DNA of 64,000 nucleotides from DASTFY01 sp963829955. Its GTDB lineage: Bacteria; Actinomycetota; Acidimicrobiia; Acidimicrobiales; Ilumatobacteraceae. The notes under the pieces were generated by a model. The model did not search any database and was not told the DNA's origin. It worked only from the letters and a program-made list of their open reading frames with translations. This document shows positions 9,006 through 16,555 of this stretch, piece by piece. How positions within the stretch are numbered: position 1 is the first letter of the stretch; each line of letters begins with the position of its first letter. The translations under genes were made by a program, and so were the position numbers. The DNA lies in contig CAWHKS010000019.1 of the NCBI GenBank assembly GCA_963829955.1, positions 62,001-126,000 on the forward strand, given 5' to 3'.

Positions 9006-9656
9006 GTGGAACCCTCCGAACGGGCACTCGTCGTCGTCTCCAGCCTGACGCCCGCGGGACGGGCCAAGCTCCGCGGCCTCTACCGCGGGTTGGGCGCGAT
9101 CAGCGTGGAGCTCGCCGACCTCATGCTCCGGCCCTACTACGGGCGGGTGCGGATGCTGACGGAGCGGCGGGCGCTGCGCACGAGCTTCGTCCGCGCCGTC
9201 AACCAGGCCGCGGCCCGCCCGGAGATCAAGGCCATCGACGTCATCGTGGTGCTGCACGGCCACCCCGGCCGCCTGGTCTTCGACAACGGTTCGGGCAAGG
9301 GGGACGTCGTCCCGGTCACCGCGCTCGGGGCCGACCTGGCCCCGGCCGCCGGGAAGCTACGAGTCCTGTACTCCACCGCCTGCTTCGGGTTGTCACACGC
9401 CCAGCCCTTCGTCGATGCCGGCTTCGCCGCCGCCTGCGGGGCCACCGGCCAGTGCGCCAACGGTCCCGTCGAGTATCCCCAGGTCCTGTCCATGTGGTCG
9501 CAGGGCAACACGTTCAAGGACTCGGTCAACAAGGGCGACGACCCCTCGACCCGCAGGATCTTCGACGCCGCGGCCTGGCTGTCAGGTTTCCGTCAGGCCA
9601 ACAGCGACAAGGAGATCAAGGGCAACCTCACCGTCACCATCGACAGCTTGCCCTGA
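9006..9656 (+). CDS. Hypothetical protein with caspase-like His/Cys pattern
   Basis: This 216-residue protein starts with GTG. No family was recognised with confidence. The central part reads like a Rossmann-type alternation of strands and helices: a strand IDVIVVLHGHPGRLVF carrying His84 and His86, then LRVLYSTACFGLSHAQPF with Cys126, followed by VDAGFAAACGATGQCANG. A His-Gly after one strand and a Cys after a later strand, followed by a glycine-rich turn, is the arrangement of clan CD cysteine peptidases (caspase/CHAT type), but the spacing has not been tested against a profile. It lies 12 bases after the membrane protein at 8115, and a functional pair is inferred. No signal peptide is seen. 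Confidence 0.6.
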   Translation: MEPSERALVVVSSLTPAGRAKLRGLYRGLGAISVELADLMLRPYYGRVRMLTERRALRTSFVRAVNQAAARPEIKAIDVIVVLHGHPGRLVFDNGSGKGDVVPVTALGADLAPAAGKLRVLYSTACFGLSHAQPFVDAGFAAACGATGQCANGPVEYPQVLSMWSQGNTFKDSVNKGDDPSTRRIFDAAAWLSGFRQANSDKEIKGNLTVTIDSLP

Positions 9657-9695
9657 GCCGGGCCGAGCGGGGCCCTCAGCCGACCCGAGCGGGGC

Positions 9696-10478
9696 CTACC
9701 GGGCCAGCCAACCTCCGTCGACCACCAGGGCGTGGCCGGTCATGAACGAGCCGGCGTCGCTGGCCAGGAGCAGCAACGGTCCGTCGAGCTCGTGCACCTC
9801 ACCCAAGCGGGGCATCGGTGAGTTGAGGTTGATGAAGCGCTGGCTCCCCTCGTCGCTCTCCATCCCGGCGGTCATCTCGCTCGGGAACCACCCTGGGCAC
9901 AGCGCGTTGACCCTGACGCCCTTCCGGGCCCACTGCAGCGCCAGCTCTTTGGTCAACGTGACCACCGCGCCCTTGCTGGCCACGTAGTGGGCCTGCTTGA
10001 TGGGGGTGGAACCGACGAAGCCGAGCACCGACGCCACATTGACGATGCTGCCCGACCGGTTGGCCACCATCGTCACGCCGGCCAGCTTGCTGAGGTGCCA
10101 CACCGCGGTGACGTTGAGCTCCATCGTGTGGCGGAACGTGTCGACGTCCTCGTCCTCGACGGCCACCGTGTGCCCCACGCCGGCGTTGTTCACGAGCACG
10201 TCGATCGTGCCGCAGCGGTCCAACACCTCCGCCATCAGGCGCTCGCGCTCGGCCGCTTCGCCAAGGTCCGCGGCGATGGCGACCGCGCCCGGGAGATCGG
10301 CCACCAGCGCCTCCAGGCGTTCGCGCCGGCGGGCCGCCACGACCACCGTCGCGCCGGCCCCGTGCAGGGCGCGAGCGAAGCGGTCCCCCAGCCCGCTCGA
10401 CGCCCCGGTCACGACGGCCACCTTCCCGCCGAGCCGGAAAGCATCGAGAGGGGAAGCGGGGACCGGCGGCGCTGACAT
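9696..10478 (-). CDS. Short-chain dehydrogenase/reductase
   Basis: This is a classical SDR of 260 residues. It has the cofactor motif TGASSGLG (about residues 20-27), AADL for adenine contact, the structural motif NNAG, the catalytic Tyr-Lys pair in HYVASKGAV with the upstream Ser in NVASVLG, and the PGWFPSEM loop. An Ala-Arg-Arg after the second strand favours NADP(H) over NAD(H). Members oxidise or reduce alcohols and ketones in the cytoplasm; the substrate cannot be read from the sequence. It converges with the unknown gene ending at 9656. A TACGCT hexamer 8 bases before the ATG suggests leaderless transcription. Confidence 0.88.
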   Translation of the reverse strand: MSAPPVPASPLDAFRLGGKVAVVTGASSGLGDRFARALHGAGATVVVAARRRERLEALVADLPGAVAIAADLGEAAERERLMAEVLDRCGTIDVLVNNAGVGHTVAVEDEDVDTFRHTMELNVTAVWHLSKLAGVTMVANRSGSIVNVASVLGFVGSTPIKQAHYVASKGAVVTLTKELALQWARKGVRVNALCPGWFPSEMTAGMESDEGSQRFINLNSPMPRLGEVHELDGPLLLLASDAGSFMTGHALVVDGGWLAR

Positions 10479-10486
10479 GGCGGCAG

Positions 10487-10492
10487 AGCGTA
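10487..10492 (-). promoter_or_regulatory. Putative -10 element, SDR gene
   Basis: TACGCT on the minus strand, 8 bases before the ATG at 10478, with no Shine-Dalgarno sequence. Confidence 0.35.
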
Positions 10493-10561
10493 CGGCCGGC
10501 GCGCTCTGCGTTCACCCGTCTGCACAGTCGGTGACCGGCTTGTGACCGCTCCGCGTCCGGA

Positions 10562-10608
10562 CCGTTCCAGTTGCGTAACAAGGGCGAATTCCCTTGCATC
10601 TGGAACGG
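10562..10608. repeat. Nested inverted repeat in a divergent intergenic region
   Basis: The outer arms CCGTTCCAG (10562-10570) and CTGGAACGG (10600-10608) are exact reverse complements. Inside them CAAGGG (10579-10584) and CCCTTG (10591-10596) form a second exact pair around a 6-base loop. The region is clearly less GC-rich than its surroundings. It lies between the SDR start and the small membrane gene and could be a folded RNA leader or a protein-binding site. Confidence 0.6.
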
Positions 10609-10624
10609 CCGCTGCTGACTCAAT

Positions 10625-10903
10625 ATGGGCATGAGCGCGCACGCCACCTTCTGCGAGCCGGCAGACCAGGGTGTGGCCTGGGCGCTGGCCGTACGGGTGG
10701 CCGGGGTGGCCGCGGTCCTGTGCGCCGTGCTGGCCCTCGCCCTGCAGCGCTTCGCCGGCATCGGCGCCGCGCCGCTGCTGATGGTCTCGCTGGCGGTGGC
10801 GCTCCTGGTCGGCCTACGGCTTCCCGCCGCCGCTCCTGCGTTCCTGCAGGTGGCCGATCCGCTCGACGCCGAGCTCGAGCAGCTCCTCGACGACGCCTCC
10901 TGA
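10625..10903 (+). CDS. Small hypothetical membrane protein
   Basis: A 92-residue protein with two hydrophobic segments (VAWALAVRVAGVAAVLCAVLAL and, after RFAGIG, APLLMVSLAVALLVGL) and an acidic C-terminal tail ending LEQLLDDAS. No family was recognised. The ATG at 10631 (MSAHATFCEP) is an equally possible start. There is no Shine-Dalgarno sequence; the nested inverted repeat at 10562-10608 lies just upstream. A possible RNA stem follows the stop. Confidence 0.5.
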   Translation: MGMSAHATFCEPADQGVAWALAVRVAGVAAVLCAVLALALQRFAGIGAAPLLMVSLAVALLVGLRLPAAAPAFLQVADPLDAELEQLLDDAS

Positions 10904-10914
10904 CCCGGCTGACA

Positions 10915-10949
10915 GGGTCGGGCACCGCTCGGGGCCCGACCCCGGTGCC
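10915..10949 (+). promoter_or_regulatory. Overlapping RNA stems just before an LLM gene start
   Basis: GGGTCGGG (10915-10922) pairs exactly with CCCGACCC (10935-10942). The overlapping GGCACCG (10921-10927) pairs exactly with CGGTGCC (10943-10949). The two stems cannot both form fully as simple hairpins. The block ends 3 bases before the ATG at 10953. It may be a terminator for the small gene upstream or a translational switch. Confidence 0.35.
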
Positions 10950-10952
10950 ATC

Positions 10953-11883
10953 ATGCAGGTCGTGAAGGTCCGCATCGGCTACGGCTTGGGCGTGCGCACC
11001 ACGCTCAACGACGAGGGCTTCGCCCGCGTCGTCGACACCCTGGAGGCGCTGCGCTTCGACAGCCTCTGGCTCTCCGAGCGGATCGGCGGCAGCGCGCCGG
11101 ACCCCGTGGTCGGGATGGCCTTCGCCGCCGGCCGCACCACCCGGCTCAAGTTGGGCATGAGCGTCATGGTCCTCCCCGGCCGCAATCCCGTCGTGGTGGC
11201 GAAGGAGCTGGCCACGTTGGACCGCCTGTCCGCCGGGCGCCTCCTGCCCGCCTTCGGCCTCGGCGTGGCCGACCCGCACGAGCAGCAGGCCTTCGGTGTC
11301 GAGCGGGGTGAGCGGGCGGGTTGGTTCGACGAGGCGCTGGCGGTCATCCGCGCCTGCTGGACCGAGGACCGCGTCACCCACGACGGCGCTCGGTTCCACT
11401 ACGACGGCCTGCGGGTGGAGCCCAAGCCCCACCAGAGCCCGCCGGACGTCTGGCTGGGCGGGATCGCCCCCTCGGAGCTGCGCCGAGTGGGCCGTCTGGC
11501 TGACGGCTGGCTGCCGAGCTTCATCACCCCGGACGACGCCGCCGCCGGCCGCGCCGTCATCGAGCAGGTGGCGGGCGAGCACGACCGCGAGATCGAGGAC
11601 GAGCACTTCGGAGCCCTCGTCCCGTACACGCTCGACCGGGTCCCGGAGACAACGCTCGCCGCGCTGGCGGCCCGCCGCCCGGACCTCGAGGACCCTCGCG
11701 TGCTCATCCCGAGCGGGTGGGGCGCGCTGGTGCGCACGATCGAGCGCTTCGTGGCCGCCGGGACCAGCAAGTTCGTCGTCGTGCCGGTGGTCGAGCCGCC
11801 GGACGCCGCCGCCTGGGAGGACCACCTGGCGCAGGCCGCCGAGGTGCTCCTGCCGCTCCAGAAGGACGGGCAGCGGGAGTCGG

Positions 11884-11900
<17 letters not shown>
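10953..11900 (+). CDS. LLM-class F420-dependent oxidoreductase
   Basis: This 315-residue protein has the luciferase-like TIM-barrel signature: FDSLWLSERIGGSAPDPV, RLKLGMSVMVLPGRNPVVVAKELATLD (seen as LGMSVMVLPGRNP and VAKELATLDRLSAGRL), FGLGVADPHEQQAFGV and DGLRVEPKPHQSPPDVWLGG. In actinomycetes this group usually uses reduced or oxidised coenzyme F420 rather than FMN; that cofactor is inferred from family context. The substrate is unknown. Overlapping RNA stems lie immediately upstream of the ATG. The 3' end overlaps the convergent deacetylase-like gene by 17 bases. Confidence 0.85.
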
Positions 11901-12936
<1,036 letters not shown>

Positions 12937-13039
12937 AGGCCCATCATCGCGGGCCCTTGCCCTACCGCCGGGCCCGGCCGGTTGGTACCCTCGCGTCCAA
13001 GGGGAGGCTTGTTGATCAGACCCAGCGATGGGAGGAACG

Positions 13040-13351
13040 ATGAGCAAGCGGCACCGTGACGGTGACCAGGTCCTACCCCCTCGGGCGGAACGGCGGGCTG
13101 CGGCCCGCTCCGAGAGGCACCGGATCACCACGGAGCTGGCAGAGGTGGCGGAGCAGGTCTCCGGTGGAGTGGAGCCTGACGACGCCCCCGATCCCGCTGT
13201 CGGCTACCGGCCGATCCACCACAAGGATCCGGCCAAGGCCAAGCAGGGACGGCGCCGGCGTCGCCACTGGAAGCTCAAGGTGTGGAAGCGCCGCACCGCC
13301 ATGCGGATGACCAAGGCGAGGGAGGCCCGGCTGGCTGCGCTCGAGCCCTGA
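13040..13351 (+). CDS. Small highly basic hypothetical protein
   Basis: A 103-residue protein rich in Arg and Lys at both ends (MSKRHRDGDQ..., GRRRRRHWKLKVWKRRTAM) with an acidic middle (VEPDDAPDPAVGYRPIH). The composition suggests nucleic-acid or ribosome binding, but no family was recognised. The ATG at 13040 follows a clear Shine-Dalgarno sequence (GGGAGG, 4-5 bases upstream), which decides the start; this contrasts with many neighbours that lack one. It converges with the CGNR-type gene. Confidence 0.6.
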   Translation: MSKRHRDGDQVLPPRAERRAAARSERHRITTELAEVAEQVSGGVEPDDAPDPAVGYRPIHHKDPAKAKQGRRRRRHWKLKVWKRRTAMRMTKAREARLAALEP

Positions 13352-13381
13352 CGTCCTCTGAGACGTTCTCGGGGCCCGCCA

Positions 13382-14605
13382 TCAGGGCGGCGTCATCACC
13401 GGCAGGCTGACGACCTTGGGCTCGCGCCCGCACCGGCGCGGCACCGTGCCTTCCCCGAGTTCGACGCGCAGGAGGTCGAGCGTCCGGAACACGACGCTGC
13501 GACTCTTCTCGCTGACCTTGAAGAGCGTGCCGTTGCGCACCGCGGCGATCTCGTAGGCGCTCTCGGGCAGCGCGACCGACGCCTCGCGGCCGAGCGCCAC
13601 CTCCTCCCGGACCCGGCCAGCGGCGTCGCGGAGCTCGTCCTCGGTCCCGCGGGGCGCGCGCTCGGCCGCCTCGTCGACCCAGGACGCCAGGTGGCCCAGG
13701 CCGTCCCACGCCTCCAGGTAGAGCAAGCGGCGGGGGGCGCCATCCGCCACATCGGGACTCCCGAGGCTGAAGTGGTTGACCGTCCCGGTCACGGCGTCGG
13801 ACCAGGCCGACACCACGTCGCAGAACGATCCCTCGGGAGCAGCGGGACCGGCACCATCGCCTGCGGTGCCACCGCCCGAGGTGCCGCAGGCGGCCAGCAG
13901 CGTCGACGAGGCCAGCGCGGCCAGTGATGCCAGCGCCAGCAGCCCCGAACGCGCGGTCGCCGTCCCCGAGCGCTGGCGGGCCCGGTACGCCCGGACCTTC
14001 ATGCGGCTGCCGCACGCCTTGAGCGAGCACCAGGCGCCGGACGCGTTGCGCGAGTGGTCGTAGAAGGCCCAGCGGCAGTGGTGGTTCCGGCAGGCTTTCA
14101 GCCGACCCCAGGTCCCGGCCACCATGGCGTCGTGGGTGGCCGCCAGCAGGGCGGCGACGACGGCCGGCGCGCCGGTCGAAGCCGGCACCAGGCCGGGCCG
14201 ACCGGGCTGCGCGGACAGCCGGATCGTCACCGGCGCTCGCGCACCGAGCCGGTCGAGCACAGCGGTGGCCTGGGTCTCCGCGCCGGCCGTGCCGGCGTCC
14301 TGAACCGTCTCCGCGGGCGCGCCGGCACGATCGTGGTTGGCCAGGCACAGCTCCCGCAGCGCCGTTCGCAGCTCGAGCAACCGTCGATGCTCGTCACGCG
14401 ACAGCGGGCCGACCTCGTACCCCTCGCGCTCCAACCAGGCCTGCAGCGTCGCCGGGGTCTCGAAGTGGTCGGCGCCGGACTCTTGGTTGGCGGTGTTGAG
14501 GAACCGCCGCACCTGCTCCAGCGGCCCGGGCGCCTCCCGGCCCGGTGGCCAGCTCCCGTCGGGGACGAAACGGCCGCGGTGGTCGGTCGGTCGCTCGGCG
14601 CTCAC
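13382..14605 (-). CDS. CGNR zinc-finger regulator fused to a lipoprotein-like domain
   Basis: This 407-residue frame joins two parts. Residues 1-212 resemble CGNR regulators: a stress-sensor-like N-terminal domain (FLNTANQESGADHFETPATL) and a zinc finger C-x4-C...FYDHSRNASGAWCS...CGSR, with Ser replacing the usual Asn. Only eight residues later a lipoprotein-type signal follows (ARSGLLALASLAALASSTLLAAC, lipobox Cys240), then a secreted-like domain of about 165 residues. Either this is a membrane-anchored one-component regulator with DNA-binding inside and sensor outside, or two genes overlap, with the lipoprotein starting at the internal ATG at 14002. The GTG at 14605 has TAACGT 7 bases upstream and an inverted repeat covering the promoter, suggesting autoregulation. 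Confidence 0.75.
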   Translation of the reverse strand: MSAERPTDHRGRFVPDGSWPPGREAPGPLEQVRRFLNTANQESGADHFETPATLQAWLEREGYEVGPLSRDEHRRLLELRTALRELCLANHDRAGAPAETVQDAGTAGAETQATAVLDRLGARAPVTIRLSAQPGRPGLVPASTGAPAVVAALLAATHDAMVAGTWGRLKACRNHHCRWAFYDHSRNASGAWCSLKACGSRMKVRAYRARQRSGTATARSGLLALASLAALASSTLLAACGTSGGGTAGDGAGPAAPEGSFCDVVSAWSDAVTGTVNHFSLGSPDVADGAPRRLLYLEAWDGLGHLASWVDEAAERAPRGTEDELRDAAGRVREEVALGREASVALPESAYEIAAVRNGTLFKVSEKSRSVVFRTLDLLRVELGEGTVPRRCGREPKVVSLPVMTPP

Positions 14606-14612
14606 CCAGCCG

Positions 14613-14642
14613 ACGTTACTACCAAAGTACAGACACTGGTAA
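14613..14642 (-). promoter_or_regulatory. Putative promoter and operator of the CGNR gene
   Basis: On the minus strand, a -10-like TAACGT (14613-14618) sits 7 bases before the GTG at 14605. A possible -35 TTACCA lies 18 bases further up. GTTACCA and TGGTAGTAAC form an imperfect inverted repeat overlapping both hexamers. The block is AT-rich compared with its surroundings. Confidence 0.4.
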
Positions 14643-14663
14643 CCCGCCCGTCGCTGGGCGCCG

Positions 14664-15482
14664 CTACAGCGAGGGCGGGCCGTCGGCGATGCGGGCCCGC
14701 AGCTCGGGCAGGGGCGCCCGTCTCCAGCTGATGTCCTCGAGCCACCACGTGGCGCCGGCCGCCGCCAGCTCGGCCGGTCGGTAGGGCCCGGGCGAGCGAC
14801 CTTCGATCACGATGTCGAACCCGTCGAGCCCGCCGCGCTCGGCGACCATGACCTCGACCACCTCCGCCACCCCGGCCGGGCCGTTGCGGCCGGCGACGAC
14901 GTCGAAGATGCCGTCGAAGCGGGCGGCGCGGCGGAACGGCCGGCGGTTCGGCAGCAGGCCGGCGATCCAGACCGGCGGCCGCGGCCGTTGGAGGGGCACC
15001 GGCCGGAAGGTCACGTCGGTGACGTGGTGGTACTCGCCGGCGAAGCTGAACCGTTCGCCCGACCAGAGTCCGCACAGCACGTCGAGGGCTTCGTCCAGGC
15101 GATCAGCTCGCCGACGGGCATCGCCATCCTCGCCGAAGGCCTCGAACTCGGCGTCGGGCGGATTCCCCAACCCGGCCCCGAACACCAGCCGGCCGCCCGA
15201 GAGGTGGTCGAGCGTGGTCGTCTGGCGGGCCAGGTCCGACGGCCGGCGGCGGGCCAGCGGCGTGACCATCGGCCCCAGCAGCACCCGGGAGGTCCGCAGG
15301 GCGACGGCCGTCAGGGCCACCCACGGATCGACGGCCTCGCACACCGGGTCGCGCCGGTAGAGGATGTGATCCCACAGGAAGAACGCATCCCAGCCGGCCG
15401 CTTCGGCTTCTGCGGCCAGGTCGGCCAGCAGTGACGCGTCGGCGTACTCATGCAGGTTGGGGACGGTCAACCCGAAGCGCAT
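14664..15482 (-). CDS. LLM-class F420-dependent oxidoreductase
   Basis: A 272-residue luciferase-like protein: MRFGLTVPNLHEYADASLL, WDAFFLWDHILYRRDP, RVLLGPMVTPLARRRPSDLA, LSGGRLVFGAGLGNPPDAEF and RPRPPVWIAGLLPNRRPF. The SxGRL...GxG pattern is typical of F420-binding members; cofactor use is inferred. It is short compared with the usual 300 or more residues but has intact ends. It lies 18 bases downstream of the Rieske oxygenase on the same strand, so both are probably one transcript and could perform consecutive redox steps on one substrate. Confidence 0.85.
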   Translation of the reverse strand: MRFGLTVPNLHEYADASLLADLAAEAEAAGWDAFFLWDHILYRRDPVCEAVDPWVALTAVALRTSRVLLGPMVTPLARRRPSDLARQTTTLDHLSGGRLVFGAGLGNPPDAEFEAFGEDGDARRRADRLDEALDVLCGLWSGERFSFAGEYHHVTDVTFRPVPLQRPRPPVWIAGLLPNRRPFRRAARFDGIFDVVAGRNGPAGVAEVVEVMVAERGGLDGFDIVIEGRSPGPYRPAELAAAGATWWLEDISWRRAPLPELRARIADGPPSL

Positions 15483-15500
15483 GCGGCCGCAGTCCGATGG

Positions 15501-16508
15501 TCAGGCGGCGCCGTCGAGGAGGGCCACGAATCGCCGCCGCCACTCCACCGAGGCCTTGTCGGCCTGCACGCTGACCAGCGCGGTGGCGTCGAGGGGCAGG
15601 ACGCCGGGGACCTGCTCCAGCATGCGGCGGTCCTCGGCGCCGATGGCCTTGTCGAACCGCAGCACCTCGTCGGCCGGCACCGTGAAGTCGTCGTTGCGCC
15701 ACACGACGAACGTGAACAGCGAGGTCACGTCGTCCACCGGCGTGCTGAGCAGCAGCAGGATGTGGTCGAGTCCGGTCTCGTAGTGGATGGTGCTGCGCAC
15801 GGTGAAGGGCAGGTGGAAGCCGGTCGTCATCCGGCGGGTCAGCACCTTGGTGGCCAGCCCGCTGGCGACGGCACCGAGCCCGTCGTTGTTGACCGCGACC
15901 TCGTAGGCGTAGCCGTAGAAGCCGTCGTCGAGCGGGGCCAGCTCGATCTTGGGGACGTGGGTGTCCTGGGCGCGGCCGAACGTGCCGGTGTGCACGAACG
16001 GGAAGTGGGAGATGTCGAGGAAGTTGTCGGTCATCCGCGTCGCCGACGCGCTCCAGCACTCCACGTCGACGTTGAGCCGGCGGTAGTCCGGGTCGGTGTC
16101 GTAGAGCACCTCGGGGATGCCCGACGCCGGCTCTCCGGGGCACAGCCACACGAGGCCGTAGCGCTCGGCGGCGTGGATCGTCGGCAGGTGGGCCTTCGGC
16201 GGCACGGGCACGCCGTCGTTGGCGGAGGGAACCAGTACACAGTGGCCCGCTTCGCCGAAGCGCCAGCCGTGGTAGGCGCACTCGAGCTCGCCGTCGTCCA
16301 GCCGGCCGAGGGACAGGGGCGCCTCCCGATGCGGGCAGCGGTCGGGCGCGGCCACGACCGCGCCGGTGCCGTCCCGCCACACGACGTAGTCCCGGCCGAG
16401 CAGCCGGACGGCGACGACATGCCGCGCCAGATCCGGGCTGCGCGCCACCGCGTACCAGGCGTGCTGGAGCGCGGGGTTGTCGCAGAACGACGTGGCGGCC
16501 GCGGGCAC
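15501..16508 (-). CDS. Rieske non-haem iron oxygenase, VanA/NdmA-like
   Basis: The 335-residue oxygenase component has Rieske ligands Cys58/His60 and Cys77/His80 (CPHREAPLSLG...CAYHGWRF), and a mononuclear iron site in TDNFLDISHFPFVHTG (Asp165, His168 and His173 nearby). The short N-terminus (NPALQHAWYAVA) and the layout resemble VanA and the methylxanthine N-demethylases, which remove O- or N-methyl groups. No reductase partner is adjacent. I chose the GTG at 16508, since the preceding in-frame residues are unconserved and a TACGCT hexamer lies 6 bases upstream. It is divergent by 47 bases from the amidohydrolase and cotranscribed with the LLM gene. A demethylation or ring-oxidation role is inferred from family and context. 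Confidence 0.85.
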   Translation of the reverse strand: MPAAATSFCDNPALQHAWYAVARSPDLARHVVAVRLLGRDYVVWRDGTGAVVAAPDRCPHREAPLSLGRLDDGELECAYHGWRFGEAGHCVLVPSANDGVPVPPKAHLPTIHAAERYGLVWLCPGEPASGIPEVLYDTDPDYRRLNVDVECWSASATRMTDNFLDISHFPFVHTGTFGRAQDTHVPKIELAPLDDGFYGYAYEVAVNNDGLGAVASGLATKVLTRRMTTGFHLPFTVRSTIHYETGLDHILLLLSTPVDDVTSLFTFVVWRNDDFTVPADEVLRFDKAIGAEDRRMLEQVPGVLPLDATALVSVQADKASVEWRRRFVALLDGAA

Positions 16509-16514
16509 CGGCCC

Positions 16515-16520
16515 AGCGTA
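16515..16520 (-). promoter_or_regulatory. Putative -10 element, Rieske oxygenase
   Basis: TACGCT on the minus strand, 6 bases before the GTG at 16508, with no Shine-Dalgarno sequence. Confidence 0.35.
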
Positions 16521-16555
16521 TCGGTGGGCCTGTGGGCGGCCAGACTGAAGCGGAC

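Noticed and set aside
9663..9696. Direct repeat CCGAGCGGGGCC twice with a 22-base period
   Set aside because: Short and GC-rich, in a 39-base convergent gap; no structure or further copies seen.
15498..15505. TGGTCAGG near the end of the VanA/NdmA-like gene as a GntR site
   Set aside because: Covers only a partial half-site within the stop-codon region and lacks ACCA.
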